A DNA stretch of 64,000 nucleotides. Source: Gigaspora rosea. Lineage: Eukaryota; Glomeromycota; Glomeromycetes; Diversisporales; Gigasporaceae. The position numbers were made by a program, and so were the translations under genes. This document shows positions 24,106 to 35,027 of the stretch, piece by piece. The DNA lies in assembly GCA_003550325.1 (NCBI GenBank), contig QKWP01000846.1, positions 127,637 through 191,636 of the forward strand, given 5' to 3'. The notes below the pieces were generated by a model that ran no database searches, was not told where the DNA came from, and saw only the letters and a program-made list of their open reading frames with translations. Position 1 is the first letter of the stretch. Each line of letters opens with the position of its first letter.

Positions 24106-24732
24106 GGAAATTGCTATTCGTACTATGGATTTTTGCTATTCGCACCATGGTTATACAAGAATTTCTATTTTTAGAATTCAAAATAATATATGCACTTATG
24201 TTACACAAAGGCTCAGTGCATTGTTTTTGCAAAAATAATTTTTGGTTACACGCTACTAATGGCGTATAACATTACACAAGTCTAATTTTGGTAACCTAAC
24301 CTAGGTCGGCCAGCATTAAGCTTAATGCTGGTGGGCACTATCATGATAATGCCCTCGGCGGGGTTAGACATAATTCCGGCCCACCCTAACCCTAAATCTA
24401 GCCAATCACTATACATATACTATCAAACAATTAGTTTTTAGGGTTCCTAGATTTAGGGGTAGGGTGGGCCGGAATTATGTCTAACCCCGCCGAGAGCATT
24501 ATTATGATAGTGCCAACTAGCATTAAGCTTAATGCTGGCCGACTCAGGTTAGGTTACCAAAATTAGACTTGTATAATGTTACACAACATTGGTAGTGTGT
24601 AACCAAAAATTATTTTTGCAAAAATAATATATCGGGCCTTTGTATAACACAAGTGCATAAATTCTAAAAATAGAAAATCTTGTGTAACTATAGTGCGAAT
24701 AGCAAAAATCCATGGTGCGAATAGCAATTTCC
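24106..24732. mobile_element. 627-bp foldback element, copy 1
   Basis: Near-perfect palindrome with ends GGAAATTGCTATTCG / CGAATAGCAATTTCC. It is flanked by 8-bp duplications TTTAATTA (24098-24105 and 24733-24740). Repeated ATTCGCACCATGG words occur near each end. The centre holds CCCACCCTAACCCTAAATC opposite its inverted copy. Confidence 0.9.
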
Positions 24733-25059
24733 TTTAATTATTATACATTCTTTATAGTATTATTTTTAGGCAAAATGTCAATAGCAACTCTTATATAATC
24801 GGCCAATCACATTAAAGATTAATGATTATATAAATAAAAATTTATTCTTGGTTTTTATTTTTTTATTTTTTAGAACTGTCACTAGAGGTTGCTGGGGCTG
24901 TCACTTAGTAGAAAAAAAAGTTTTATATGTAGCAACTGCCAACGAATTTTTTAAGATTTTTAAAAAAAATTAGGGGTAGCTTATTTTAGGTAGTAGCTTA
25001 TTTTCAGACATATACGGTAGCCATTTCTGTGGATTTTTTTGGCAGATTATTTTTTTTTA

Positions 25060-26190
25060 ACCCGAACGCGACTAGCTTTTTTTTTTTTTAATATAATAGT
25101 ACTAATGTTCTTAAGTTCTTTTTTTAAAACGAATGCAGTACAATTAACAAGAAACAAAAATGGATGCAGCATAGTAGTTAGTTTTTTTTTATATAAATAT
25201 AAGTACTAACTAACGTTCTTATGTTTTTTCTTTAGAACGAACATAGTACAGTTAACAAGAACAGAGGTATCAAGGATGGTAGTTAGATAGTTTTTTTTTT
25301 ATATAAATATAACGGTACTAACTTATGTTCTTTTTTCTTTAGAACGAACATAGTACGATATTGGAATAGAACAGATATATCATGGTAGTTAGGTTTTTTT
25401 TCTTTTTTTTTTTAATATAAGGTAGAAAGGGGTAATTTGACAAAGTTAAAATAACTAATATAAAAACTTATTTATTTTAATATTAATAAATGTTTTATTT
25501 TTGTAATTAACTTTATACATGATTTAGAATTATTTTATATAAAATTAGTAATATAACATCTTTTTTTAAAGTGAAATTAAATGGAATTATACATCGTATC
25601 AAAAAGTTTAAATTTAGAGAGGTAGGGGTAATTTGACGAATCGATAATATCTCATGTGATCCAGCAATCAGAATCAGATGATTTTTATACTATTCGATTC
25701 GTCTCGATGATACGAATCGAAAGATATAAAAATCATCTGATTTTGGTCACCGAGTCACGATATATCATCGATTATATGCTACACAAAAAAGGTTCTTGAG
25801 GGGGATTTTGACAAAGTGTAAACCTGGCAAATAATCGATGATATCTTGTGATCTAGTGATCAGAATCGGGTTATTCTTGTACCATTTGATTCGTCTCATC
25901 GAGACGAATTGAATGGCATAAAAATTATCTGATCTCAATCATTTGATCACTCGATATCCAAATTCGTCAAATTACTCTTATTCGTCAAATTACCCTTTTT
26001 ACCTTAAGTACTAACGTTCGTATATTCTTTTCTTTAGAACGAACGGAATACAGTTAACAAGAATAGACGTATCACAGATAGTAGTTAGATTTTTTTATAT
26101 ATACATATAATGGTACTAACGTTCTTTTCTTTAGAATGAACGTAGTATAGTTAACAATAACAGACATATCATAGACAGTAGTTAGATGTT
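25060..26190 (-). repeat. Reverse copies of the 105-bp satellite, block 1
   Basis: Units read AGTACTAACGTTCTTATG, TTTAGAACGAACATAGTAC, AGTTAACAAGAACAG, the complement of the A1 satellite. The block is split by the TA-flanked element at 25420-26004. Confidence 0.8.
25420..26004. mobile_element. 585-bp TA-flanked inverted-repeat element
   Basis: Ends AGGTAGAAAGGGGTAATTTG and the complement of AGGTAAAAAGGGTAATTTG. TA is present on both sides (25418-25419 and 26005-26006). Removing it restores the satellite word ATATAAGTACTAACG. The interior has two hairpins around ATTCGTCTCGATGATACGAAT and TCGTCTCATCGAGACGA. A Tc1/mariner-type mobiliser is likely. Confidence 0.85.
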
Positions 26191-26889
26191 TTTTTTATAC
26201 AGTTACCTATCTCTATACTTGTTGGCAAAACTAAAAATTTTCAAAATCCCACCCAAACCCAAATTCCAATTGAATAAACCCAAATCCCAAACTGGAAAAA
26301 TCCTAATCCCAATTCCCAAATCCCAAACCTATCCCAAATCCCAAACCTGTCCCAAATCCCAATCCCAAATCCCAATCCCAAATCCCAAATTCCAATCCCA
26401 ATCCCAAATCCCAAATCCCAATCCCAAATCCCAATCCCAAATTCCAAATCCCAAATTTAAAATTTAAATTTTAAAATTCTAATTTAAATTCTAATTACAA
26501 ACTATATTATTAAATATATATTTATTTTATATAAACAAAATTTGGAATTATTAAATACATATTTATTTTAAGTGGCATCTATAGCCTATGAGGACCCTGG
26601 ACATGTAGTACAGAGGTCATACGTTACGCATTTTAGCAAAAACCCCTGAAATTTGAAAAGCAAAAATCAGTTTTTGGCAATTATCTTGGCATCTAGTGGT
26701 TCAATTTGAATGAACTTTTTTTTAAAATGAAGTTCTCAGTGAGGCGTATCTAACAAAAAAAAGTTCATTCAATTCTGATCACTGGATCAAAAGTTATTTA
26801 AATAAATAGATTTTGTCATTTTCAGCAAATTAGGTTAAAATTGGCCAAAATCCAGTTATGACCTATATAAGAGATGTCTGGGGTCCTAG

Positions 26890-27040
26890 CTAGGGCTGCA
26901 GACATTTAGAAAGTCCAAGGTAGTACGTTACTCTTTACGTCATATAAAATTTATATATAATTATATTAAACGTCACGTCACATATGTCACGTCAAACGTC
27001 TTAGTATATGTTCATTGATATTCTAATGTCTGCAGCTCTA
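26890..27040 (+). mobile_element. 151-bp hAT-like MITE nested in another MITE
   Basis: Ends TAGGGCTGCAGACATT and AATGTCTGCAGCTCTA. Perfect 8-bp duplications GTCCTAGC (26882-26889 and 27041-27048). It contains clustered ACGTCA words. The host element (about 26571-27057) has its own imperfect ends, AGTGGCATCTATAGCC and CCTATGTCACT. Confidence 0.85.
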
Positions 27041-27109
27041 GTCCTAGCCTATGTCACTCAAAATAAATATATATTTAATATTAAAAATTTTGTTTATATA
27101 AAATATATA

Positions 27110-27722
27110 GGAAATTGCTATTCGCACTATGGATTTTTGCTATTCGCACTATGGTTACACAAGATTTTCTATTTTAGAATTTATGCACTTGTATTTCACA
27201 AAGGCCCGGTGTATTGTTTTTGCAAAAATAATTTTTGGTTATATGCCATTAATGTCGTGTAATGTTATACAAGTCTAATTTTGGTAACCTAACCTGGTTC
27301 GGCCAGCATTAAGTTTAATGCTGGTGGCACTATCATGATAATGCACCTGACGGGGTTAGACATAATTCCGGCCCACTCTAAACCTAAATCTAGCCAATTA
27401 CTGTACATATACTAGATGCATATGTTCTAGATTTAGGGTTAGGATGGGCCGGGATTATGTCTAACCCACCGGTGGCATTATCATAATAGTGCCCACCAGC
27501 ATTAAGCTTAATACTAGCCAACCCAGTATTAGATTACCAAAATTAGACTCGTGTAATATTACACACCATTAGTGGCGTGTAACCAAAAATTATTTTTGCA
27601 AAAACAATGTACTAGACCTTTGTGTAACATAAGTGCATATATTATTTTAAATTCTAAAAATAGAAAATCTTGTGTAACCATGGTGCGAATAGCAAAAATC
27701 CATGGTGCGAATAGCAACTCCC
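27110..27722. mobile_element. Foldback element, copy 2 (613 bp)
   Basis: Same family as 24106-24732: GGAAATTGCTATTCGCAC at the left and GTGCGAATAGCAACTCC at the right. The internal TAATGCTGGTGGCACTATC block and the central ATTTAGGGTTAGG are shared. AATATA is found at both borders; the duplication is less clear than in copy 1. Confidence 0.85.
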
Positions 27723-28473
27723 TAAATATAATTTGTAATTAGAATTTAAATTAGAATTTTAATTTTAAATTTTAAATTTGGAATTTGAAATTGGTATTTG
27801 GGATTGGGATTTGGGATTGGGATTTGGGATTTGGGATTGGGATTTGGGATTTGGGATTGGGATTTGGGATTGGGATTTGGGACAGGTTTGGGATTTGGGA
27901 TAGGTTTGGGATTTGGGATAGGTTTGGGATTTGGGATTTGGGATTGGGATTTGTCCAGTTTTGCTACATAGGATTTTTAAATATAGGTGGACAAACCTAT
28001 TTGTCTGGGTTTGTCCATAGCCCAATCCCAAATCCCATAGGTTTTGCCAACATGTATACCTATCTCTAATCCGAACCTCTCTAAACTGAACACTATCAAA
28101 CTCTTTCTAAACCGAACAAAATCTTCTAGAACATTTGTAAATTTTATTATAAAGTTCAAATAAGCCATATATAACTTTTTGAAAACTGAACTTTTTCAAA
28201 TTTTTATATAGTAAAAAAAAGCAGTCCTGGCAATTTGAATCAGAAAGAGTTAACTGTATATATAAATATAATAGTACTAATGTTCTTACGTTCTTTTCTT
28301 TAGAATGAACATAGTACAATTGTTGGAATTGTATGGACGTATTATGGTAGTTAGTTTGTTTTTTGTTTTTTTTTAATATAAGTACTAACGTTCTTATGTT
28401 CTTTTCTTTAGAATAAACGTAGTATAGTTAACAAAAACAGATAGGAGTTAGATATTTTTTTTTTATATAGGGG

Positions 28474-28630
28474 CAGTGATAGATATTATGTAATATTCTA
28501 GGCGGGAGGATGTCAAAAAAAGTTTTATATAAGACTAATTATACAATTTATTGGCAAATTGTTCTTATGTAGGGGAGGAGGTAGCTTTATAATAAATGAT
28601 ATTACGTAATATATGTCATGGCTCTAATAG
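28474..28630 (+). mobile_element. Small inverted-repeat element (AGGGGCAGTGAT end)
   Basis: GGGGCAGTGATAGATATTAT at the left pairs with a right end complementary to AGAGCCATGACATATATTA. An internal G-rich GGCGGGAGGATG/GGGGAGGAGG pair is present. It belongs with the elements at 17074, 33957 and 52536. Confidence 0.65.
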
Positions 28631-28737
28631 TACTAACATTCTTTTCTTTAGAACAAAAGTAGTATGATTAACAAAAAACAAGAACAGACATAGCATGGTG
28701 GTTAGTTTTTTGGTTTTTTTTTTTATAAATATAAGTA

Positions 28738-28921
28738 CAGTCAACTCTGGATATAACGAACCTCGTTATAATGAACTCTGGATATAATGAACTCAAAATT
28801 TTAAATTTTCTTAATAGTTCGGTATAAAAAAGTTATGGTTTCTTAAGAAAACATATAATTTTTTATAGTAAACTTTTTTTTTTGGCCAAACTCGAGGGTT
28901 CGGTATAGAAAGAGTTGACTG
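28738..28921 (+). mobile_element. 184-bp pogo/Tc1-like MITE
   Basis: CAGTCAACTCTGGATATAAC at the left and GAAAGAGTTGACTG at the right, with TA on both sides (28736-28737, 28922-28923). CAGT ends with a TA target are the pogo/Tc1 signature. Confidence 0.85.
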
Positions 28922-29047
28922 TACTAATGTTTTTATGTTTTTTCTTTAAAATGAACATAGTACAGTTAACAAGAACAAATGTATTATGAATAGTATGTTT
29001 TTTTTTAATATAATAGTACTACCATTTTTTTTTTTAGAACGAATATA

Positions 29048-29854
29048 CAGTGGCCTACCAAGGTATTGTGGACACTTTTTAAAAATTTGTATAAAGCTAA
29101 ATATAAAAGGTAAAAAGCTAAAAATAAAATTACAAACTTATTAAATCTATATCTTTTAAATAAAAAAAAAATTATAAAATTCTATGCAAAACTTTTTAAG
29201 ATAATTAAATTTAAAAAAATTTTTAAATTTTTAATCGCGTCGATTTCCAGTTTTTAATATAGGTTTAGTATAAATTGAATACTAATTTTTAGTATATATA
29301 AAAATTATTTTTTTTATTAAGTAAACTAAATCTAATTATTAAATAAAATTTGTTCAGTATAACAAATTATACATATTGTAAAAATTTCAGAATTTTTTGA
29401 AATTTTTTAATTAAATTGCTATATATAGTAATAAAATTACCATATTTAGCAATTTTTCAATTTTTATTTAATAATTTAGCTTTTATATTTAATAAAAATG
29501 TTTTGCTTAATATTTTTTAAAAATCTCTAAAAATTTAGTAATATGTAATTTGTTATACTGAACAAATTTTACTTAATTATTAAGTTTAATTTACTTAATA
29601 AAAAAATTTTTTTATTATATAGTAAATATAATAACTAGTTTTTTAAAAATTACTAATTTCGTCTTTGTATAACATTACACAATATTATTAATCATATCTA
29701 TTTCAAAAAGTACAACATAGAATTTTTTAATCTTTTTTTTATTTAAAAGATATAGATTTAATAAATTTATAGTTTTATTTTTAGCTTCTTAACTTTTTTA
29801 TTTAGCTTTATACAAATTTTTAAAAAGTGTCCACATTACTATGGTAGGCCACTG
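29048..29854. mobile_element. 807-bp Tc1-like full-length foldback
   Basis: CAGTGGCCTACCAAGGTATT and GTGGACAC at the left are mirrored by GTGTCCACATTACTATGG then TAGGCCACTG at the right. TA lies on both sides (29046-29047, 29855-29856). The inverted repeat continues inward (TTTGTATAAAGCTAAAT; GTTCAGTATAACAAATT), so nearly all of the element is palindromic. No transposase frame is present. Confidence 0.9.
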
Positions 29855-31022
29855 TAGTACAATTAACAAGAAACAAGAACAGACATAGCATGGTGATTAG
29901 ATTTTTTTTTTTTATAAATATAAGTACTAATGTTCTTAGTTCTTTTTTTTAGAACAAACATAGTATAGTTAACAAGAACGGACGTATCACAAACAGTAGT
30001 TAGATGGGTTTTTTTTATATATATAAATATAATGGTACTAATGTTTTTATATTCTTTTTAGAACAAACATAGTACAGTTGTTGGAATAGAACTGACATAA
30101 GTTATTTTTTTAATATAAATACTAACGTTTTTACGTTCTTTTCTTTAGAACAAACGTAGTATGATTGAAATGTAGCTAAAACAGATATAGCACGATAGTT
30201 TTTTTTATGGTACTAACGTTCTTTTTTTAAAATATAGTACGATTGGAACTGAACATAGCTAGAACGGGCGATATGATTTTTTTTTTACAGTACTAACATT
30301 TCTTCTTTTTTTTTAAAAAATAACATAGTATAAATGTTAGTATGTGCCATAGCAGTAGCATAATAGTTAATATGGTAGATAGTTGAGTTGTAGACTAGTT
30401 GTAGCATGATAGTTGGGTCATAACATAATAGTTGGAATCGGGTTTATGTTGTAAATTGTATTTTTTAAAATAATAAATTTCAAAATTTTTTTTTTTAAAA
30501 TAATAAATTTCGAATATTATTTTTTTTAAAATAATAAATTTCGAATATTTTTTTTTTTTAAATTTCGAATATATATAATGCCCCAATCAAAATCGATTGT
30601 GTATTTATACGACAACTGATTTGTATCAGTCGTCATGTGAATCACATGATCGATTTTGATTGGTCGATTATGGGGTCACCATAGTGACATGTCTCTATAA
30701 AATAACACACTTATTTTTATATTATTGCATATTATTTAACTATTTTTGCATTTTATTGTATTCAATTCTATTACTATTTGTAGAAGAAAAATAAAAATTA
30801 GCCTTATACACTTATTTTTATATATTCTGTAGTTAGCTATTATCTTCACTTTTTGTTTTAACTATCATCTTTGTTTTAGTTATTTTTTTGTTTTGACTAT
30901 CACATTCATTTTGCTTTTTTTTCTAAATACTTTTTAAAAATAGTAGAGAAGTGAAAAAATAAAAAAAATTTTTTAGAAGTTAATATTAGTGTTTTTGCAA
31001 ATTGATGAAGAAATTTAGTATG

Positions 31023-32035
31023 TTCTTGCAAAGTGCCAGAAAAGTTAGAGTTGGTGTTCTTATAAAGTGCTAGAAAAGTCAGGTTGTTTTTTGCAAAGTG
31101 CCAAAGAAGTTAGAAATAAATAAAATAAAAAAATAAATAAAAAAAAACTAAAAAATAACATATACAGTCAAACCTCCATAAATGCAACTCATAGGGACAA
31201 GCCTACAACATGCATTTAGGGAGGTTTGCATTTAAAAAGAGCCAATTAAATTGCAGCTTTAAAAATTAGATTATCAAGTTTGTGTAACTTTTACCAAAAA
31301 CTGTATAATCTATCTTAAATACTAAAATTTGATTGGCTATGTGCATTTAGAGAGGTTAGTGTAATATAAAATGTTATTCAAAAGAATGTGCATTTACAAA
31401 ATATAGAACATGCATTTAGCACTAATAACATCTTACGTAAAAGAAAAACCGTGCATTTAAAGAGGTATTACATTTATGGAGATTGCATTTATGGAGGTCC
31501 GTCTGTATAAGCAAACTTAATAAAAAAAAATAAATGAAGCCCCAAATCTTTATTTTTTTAAAAGTTCTTGCAAATTCAGAAATTGCTAAAATCAAGTTGT
31601 ACTTTTGTTAAATGCTAAGTTAATGTTTTTGCAAAGTGCCGAAAAAGTCTGTATTTGCTTGCAAAGTGCTAAAAAAGTCTGAGTTGGTTTTTTTGCAAAA
31701 TGCCAGAAAGTAGGAGTTGTGTTTTGCAAAGTGCCAGAATAAAATAAATTAATAAAAAAAATTTTAAAAATAAAACAAAAAAACAAAAACAAAAAACATA
31801 AAACAAAAAAATAAATAAAGTGAAACCTTGCAAAACCTTGCAAAAACTTGTAAAAACTTGTACTTAACTAAATCATTTTTTTAAAGAAATGTTTTTGGAA
31901 ATTTAGAAATTGCTAGAGAAATCAATTGTGTGTTCTTGCAAAGTAATCGAAGTCTGAGTTGACATGCAAAGTCAAATTGGTAGTTTTGCAAATTGCTGAA
32001 AAGTTGTTAGTTTTCTTGCAAAGAGCTGAAATTCT
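31023..32035 (+). repeat. Cluster of CTTGCAAAGTGC motifs, cluster 2
   Basis: TTCTTGCAAAGTGCCAGAAAA and variants recur about ten times (31023, 31056, 31086, 31628, 31658, 31692, 31723, 31935 and others) in the same A-rich setting as cluster 1. A MITE is inserted at 31165-31505 and the cluster runs into the assembly gap. Confidence 0.8.
31165..31505 (+). mobile_element. 341-bp pogo/Tc1-like MITE
   Basis: CAGTCAAACCTCCATAAATG at the left and CATTTATGGAGGTCCGTCTG at the right, with TA on each side (31163-31164, 31506-31507). Internal TGCATTTAGAGAGG words recur, as in the element at 50249-51407. Confidence 0.85.
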
Positions 32036-32086
32036 TGTAAAATATGAAAAAATTTAAAAATAAATAAATAAAAAAAAAAAAAAAAA

Positions 32087-32211
32087 NNNNNNNNNNNNNN
32101 NNNNNNNNNNNNNNNNNNNNNNNNNNNNNNNNNNNNNNNNNNNNNNNNNNNNNNNNNNNNNNNNNNNNNNNNNNNNNNNNNNNNNNNNNNNNNNNNNNNN
32201 NNNNNNNNNNN
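32087..32211. other. Assembly gap, 125 N
   Basis: Run of undetermined bases directly after a poly-A stretch. The open frame reported across it is meaningless. Confidence 1.
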
Positions 32212-32334
32212 GATTTGTCTCACTTCGTTTATATCACCTGTTGATTGTCGATTATATATCATATGGGCCACGTGTACACAACTTGTACACATATCTGATA
32301 TTTGATATCAGATAACGGATAAACAGATATTACT

Positions 32335-32446
32335 GTATTACCGCGAAATAACGCGCAGAGGTGAAATTATGAATTTCGGCCTAAATTAAGCTTAATTTGG
32401 GCCGAACCTCGAAATAACGCCCATGGTCATTATTTCGCGGTAATAC
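32335..32446. mobile_element. 112-bp palindromic MITE
   Basis: GTATTACCGCGAAATAACGC at the left and ATTATTTCGCGGTAATAC at the right, with an AAATTAAGCTTAATTT centre. A longer relative is at 60548-60944. Confidence 0.8.
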
Positions 32447-33600
32447 GAGTACGAGAATTAATCGCATGAAAGATTGCGATATGATAGAAAAATTCAAAAT
32501 TTTAAAAAAAATTTTATTTTGGAAGACTTTACTTACTAATGATTTTGAAAACTTTTACTTCGTAGCGAATATTTCAAAATACCATTTCATACTGCAATAA
32601 ATAATTTTCTGGAACATAATTTTAAGATAAAACTTTAAAGAACACTTTCAAAACACTTTATAAAGAATCTTTTTATTCAAAATAACAATGATCCTCGTAT
32701 TTGATACAAGTAAAAGGTTTGTACATGAATGACAAAAATTTTGTACACGAATGACCTAAACATTTTAAATAAAATAACAATATTTGTAAGCATAAAAGTA
32801 TTAAGAAATGTATATAAAGACGAAAAATATGGTATAAAAATATCATGTCTATAGTTATTATATTTACTTACTGTAATTTCACCGAACACCAATTCCCAAA
32901 GATTAATATACTAAGACAACCTAAACATTTAAATCAAGTATAAATAAAAAAAATACAAAGACAACAAAGACAACAAAACGAAAAAGAGGGTATAAAATTT
33001 TGCTAATGCTGTAGACACCTTGCAAAGTGTTATACCTACCATTTAGCTAACTACTTTTTAATTGTTGTGGAGTTAATTTCGCGAAAAACAAATTCCCAAC
33101 AAATTCCCAACCTGGCGATTTCAAGAAACTTTTTTGAAACAATAGTTTGTGATTGGTTAAAAATATCATTTCATCATGGGATCTATTTTTAATGTAAGAT
33201 AAATTCGCAATAATCACCATCAATATTAATTTGATTAGTACAATTTTGAAGATCTTATTCGAAAACCTCACCAAAAGATCCATATGGTGAGACAAATCGG
33301 CCCATATGGATTTGTAGATTAATTTCAATATATTATACAAAATTTTAAAGTATTTCAAAATATAGTTCAATCATTTTTGGTATGACCCAGGTTACATATT
33401 TACTAATTCAGCCAGTTCTCTAAAATATTTCAAAAAATATTTCGAATTCACTTTTGAAATATTTCAAACCATTTTTAAAAAATTTTGAGACCTAAAATAT
33501 TTTAAAATATATTGTGAAATATTTTGAAATATATTGCAATATGTGAAATCTTTCAAAAAATTTTGCAGGTTTGCAAGATTTTTTGAAAGATTGCGCTACT
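32447..33600. other. AT-rich intergenic, nothing recognised
   Basis: Two minus-strand frames (32677-32892 and 33047-33370) lack recognisable domains and have the Ile/Phe/Leu/Asn composition expected of AT-rich DNA. 33420-33590 repeats AAATATTTCAAA words also seen at 12110-12210 and 21000-21240. Confidence 0.4.
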
Positions 33601-33608
33601 ATAAATTT

Positions 33609-33725
33609 GTTAATGTAACTTCTTTGGCACTTTGTGGCTTTTTTGGCACTTAACAGGAACATCAACTTAACTTTTCAGCACTTTGCAAGAATATACTAAA
33701 TTTTTCTAGGAATTTGCAAAAACAC
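33609..33725 (-). repeat. Reverse CTTGCAAAGTGC motifs
   Basis: GCACTTTGTGGC, GGCACTTAACAGG and GCACTTTGCAAGAATATAC are reverse copies of the motif in clusters 1 and 2. They are followed by reverse copies of the same flanking words (TTAGCTATTATC-type) to about 33920. Confidence 0.65.
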
Positions 33726-33956
33726 CAATACTTCTAATAAATGTTTTTTTTTATTTTTTTTACTTCTTTACTATTTTTTTACTTTTCTACTATTTTTAGT
33801 AAGTATTTAGAAAAAAAAAGCAAAATAAAGGTTATAGCTAAAACAAAAAAAATAGCCAAAGTAAAGATGATAGTTAAAACAAAGAAACAAGATTAGCTAA
33901 CTAAGAGGTGTGTGAAAATAAGTGTGTAGAGCTAGTTTTTTATATTATATATAGTA

Positions 33957-34113
33957 AGGGCAGTGTCATTAATCACCTGATTATTTTTTATCAGAGGCCT
34001 ACTCCCCTCCCTCTTCCTTAATATATAAATAGTCAGGTTCTTATATATAATTTTAACTTTTTTTTACCCCCCTCCCCCCCTAAAAAATCACCTGATTTTT
34101 GTTACTCCCCTAA
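33957..34113 (-). mobile_element. Small inverted-repeat element with C-run, copy 2
   Basis: Reverse copy of 17074-17226: AGGGCAGTGTCATTAATCA at the left, CCCCCCTCCCCCCCC inside, and ATCACCTGATTTTTGTTACT at the right. Confidence 0.7.
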
Positions 34114-34579
34114 TAGAATTAGATGTGATAAAGTACAAAAGTAGTTTAAAATATTTGTAATAATATAAAAATAGAAAATTACTAATTTACACCATAGATG
34201 ATTATCACCTATAGTTAATTTGCCAATTAAAATTCAGGATCAGGTGCAACATGTAGATCAATTTTGTGTAACAAAAACAAAAAATTTTTTAAAAATTGCT
34301 AAAATTGCTTCTAATCTAAAATTTTGTTTATGAAACTACTTATTTTTATGCAAAAAAAAAGATTCTTTGCTAAATTTTACTATATACAAAGCCCTACTCT
34401 AATCTCTAATCTTTACTCTTACCTAATATTAAAAAGATTTAATTTTTATTTAATAAAAGTTTTTATTTTTTTATGCATTGTAGATCACAGGTGATAATCA
34501 CCTATGGTGATTATTAGTTATTTTTATAAAAATAATATTGTAAAATATATAATATTAATTAAAAATATATATTTCATAA

Positions 34580-34747
34580 GGAGTCGTCTTGGCGCCACCC
34601 GGGGTGGTAAATAATTCACTACAACCCTACCCAAATTAAATACTAAATTGACTGACTGACCCTAACCCTATGGTTAGTGTGTCATCAAATTACTATTTAA
34701 TTTGGACAGGATGGTATACCAACCCGGGTGGCACAAAAGACTTTTCA
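34580..34747. mobile_element. 168-bp MITE with telomere-like core
   Basis: GTCTTGGCGCCACCCGGGGT at the left faces ACCCGGGTGGCACAAAAGAC at the right. 9-bp duplications ATTTCATAA lie at 34571-34579 and 34748-34756. The centre reads TGACCCTAACCCTATGG. The 9-bp duplication suggests Mutator-type mobilisation. Confidence 0.85.
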
Positions 34748-34787
34748 ATTTCATAAATATAAAATATAATGTATAATAATAATAAAT

Positions 34788-35015
34788 GTTGTGGCTGAAG
34801 CTAGAAATGGCTGAAGCTAGAAATTTTAAATATTTTAATATGAAATTTACAAAAAATTTTGGAATGCATTTTGTACGATTTTTTTTTTATAGTTAGATTA
34901 GAATTTAGGGTTAGGGTTTATAATAAAAGAGTATAGTTGGATTTTAGCAGGGCTTATAGTTTTAAATCGAGACCTTTAATTTTCAGCTTCAGCCATTTCC
35001 AGCTTCAGCCGCGAC
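34788..35015. mobile_element. 228-bp MITE with doubled TGGCTGAAGC ends
   Basis: Left TGGCTGAAGCTAGAAATGGC and right GCCATTTCCAGCTTCAGCC, each containing the end motif twice. The interior carries TTTAGGGTTAGGGTTTA. The right half of a second copy lies at 45555-45655. Confidence 0.8.
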
Positions 35016-35027
35016 AATAAATAAAAA

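Larger units (their letters stand above)
26215..28070. repeat. Inverted arrays of CCCAAATCCCAAT flanking nested elements
   Basis: The left array (26240-26460) reads CCCAAATCCCAATCCC. The right array (27775-27960) is its reverse, ATTGGGATTTGGG. Outer words (TTGGCAAAACTA versus the GTTTTGCCAACATG side) and inner AATTCTAATT blocks also pair. The right arm is interrupted by the foldback copy at 27110-27722 and the middle by elements at 26571-27057. Pro/Lys/Ser- and Gly/Trp-rich frames here are translations of the array. Confidence 0.8.
28260..30350 (-). repeat. Reverse copies of the 105-bp satellite, block 2
   Basis: Same words as 25060-26190, broken up by elements at 28474-28630, 28738-28921 and 29048-29854. 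Confidence 0.8.
24770..30711 (-). mobile_element. Mutator-like satellite-bearing element, copy A2 (reverse, with nested insertions)
   Basis: Reverse-oriented relative of A1. The left end reads GCAAAATGTCAATAGCAAC, and the right end is complementary to the TGTTATTTTATAGAGACATG block of A1. Flanks are TATTTTTAG (24761-24769) and TATTTTTAT (30712-30720). Internal sequence is the same satellite as A1 in reverse, expanded by insertions at 25420, 26215-28070, 28474, 28738 and 29048. With A1 it forms an 11.8-kb inverted pair. Confidence 0.75.

Noticed and set aside
26186-28069. Pro/Lys/Ser-rich and Gly/Trp/Phe-rich frames resembling structural repeat proteins
   Set aside because: Direct translations of the inverted CCCAAATCCC arrays; the arrays are part of a nested repeat.
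31972-32292. Open frame spanning the gap
   Set aside because: It runs through 125 undetermined bases and has no meaning.
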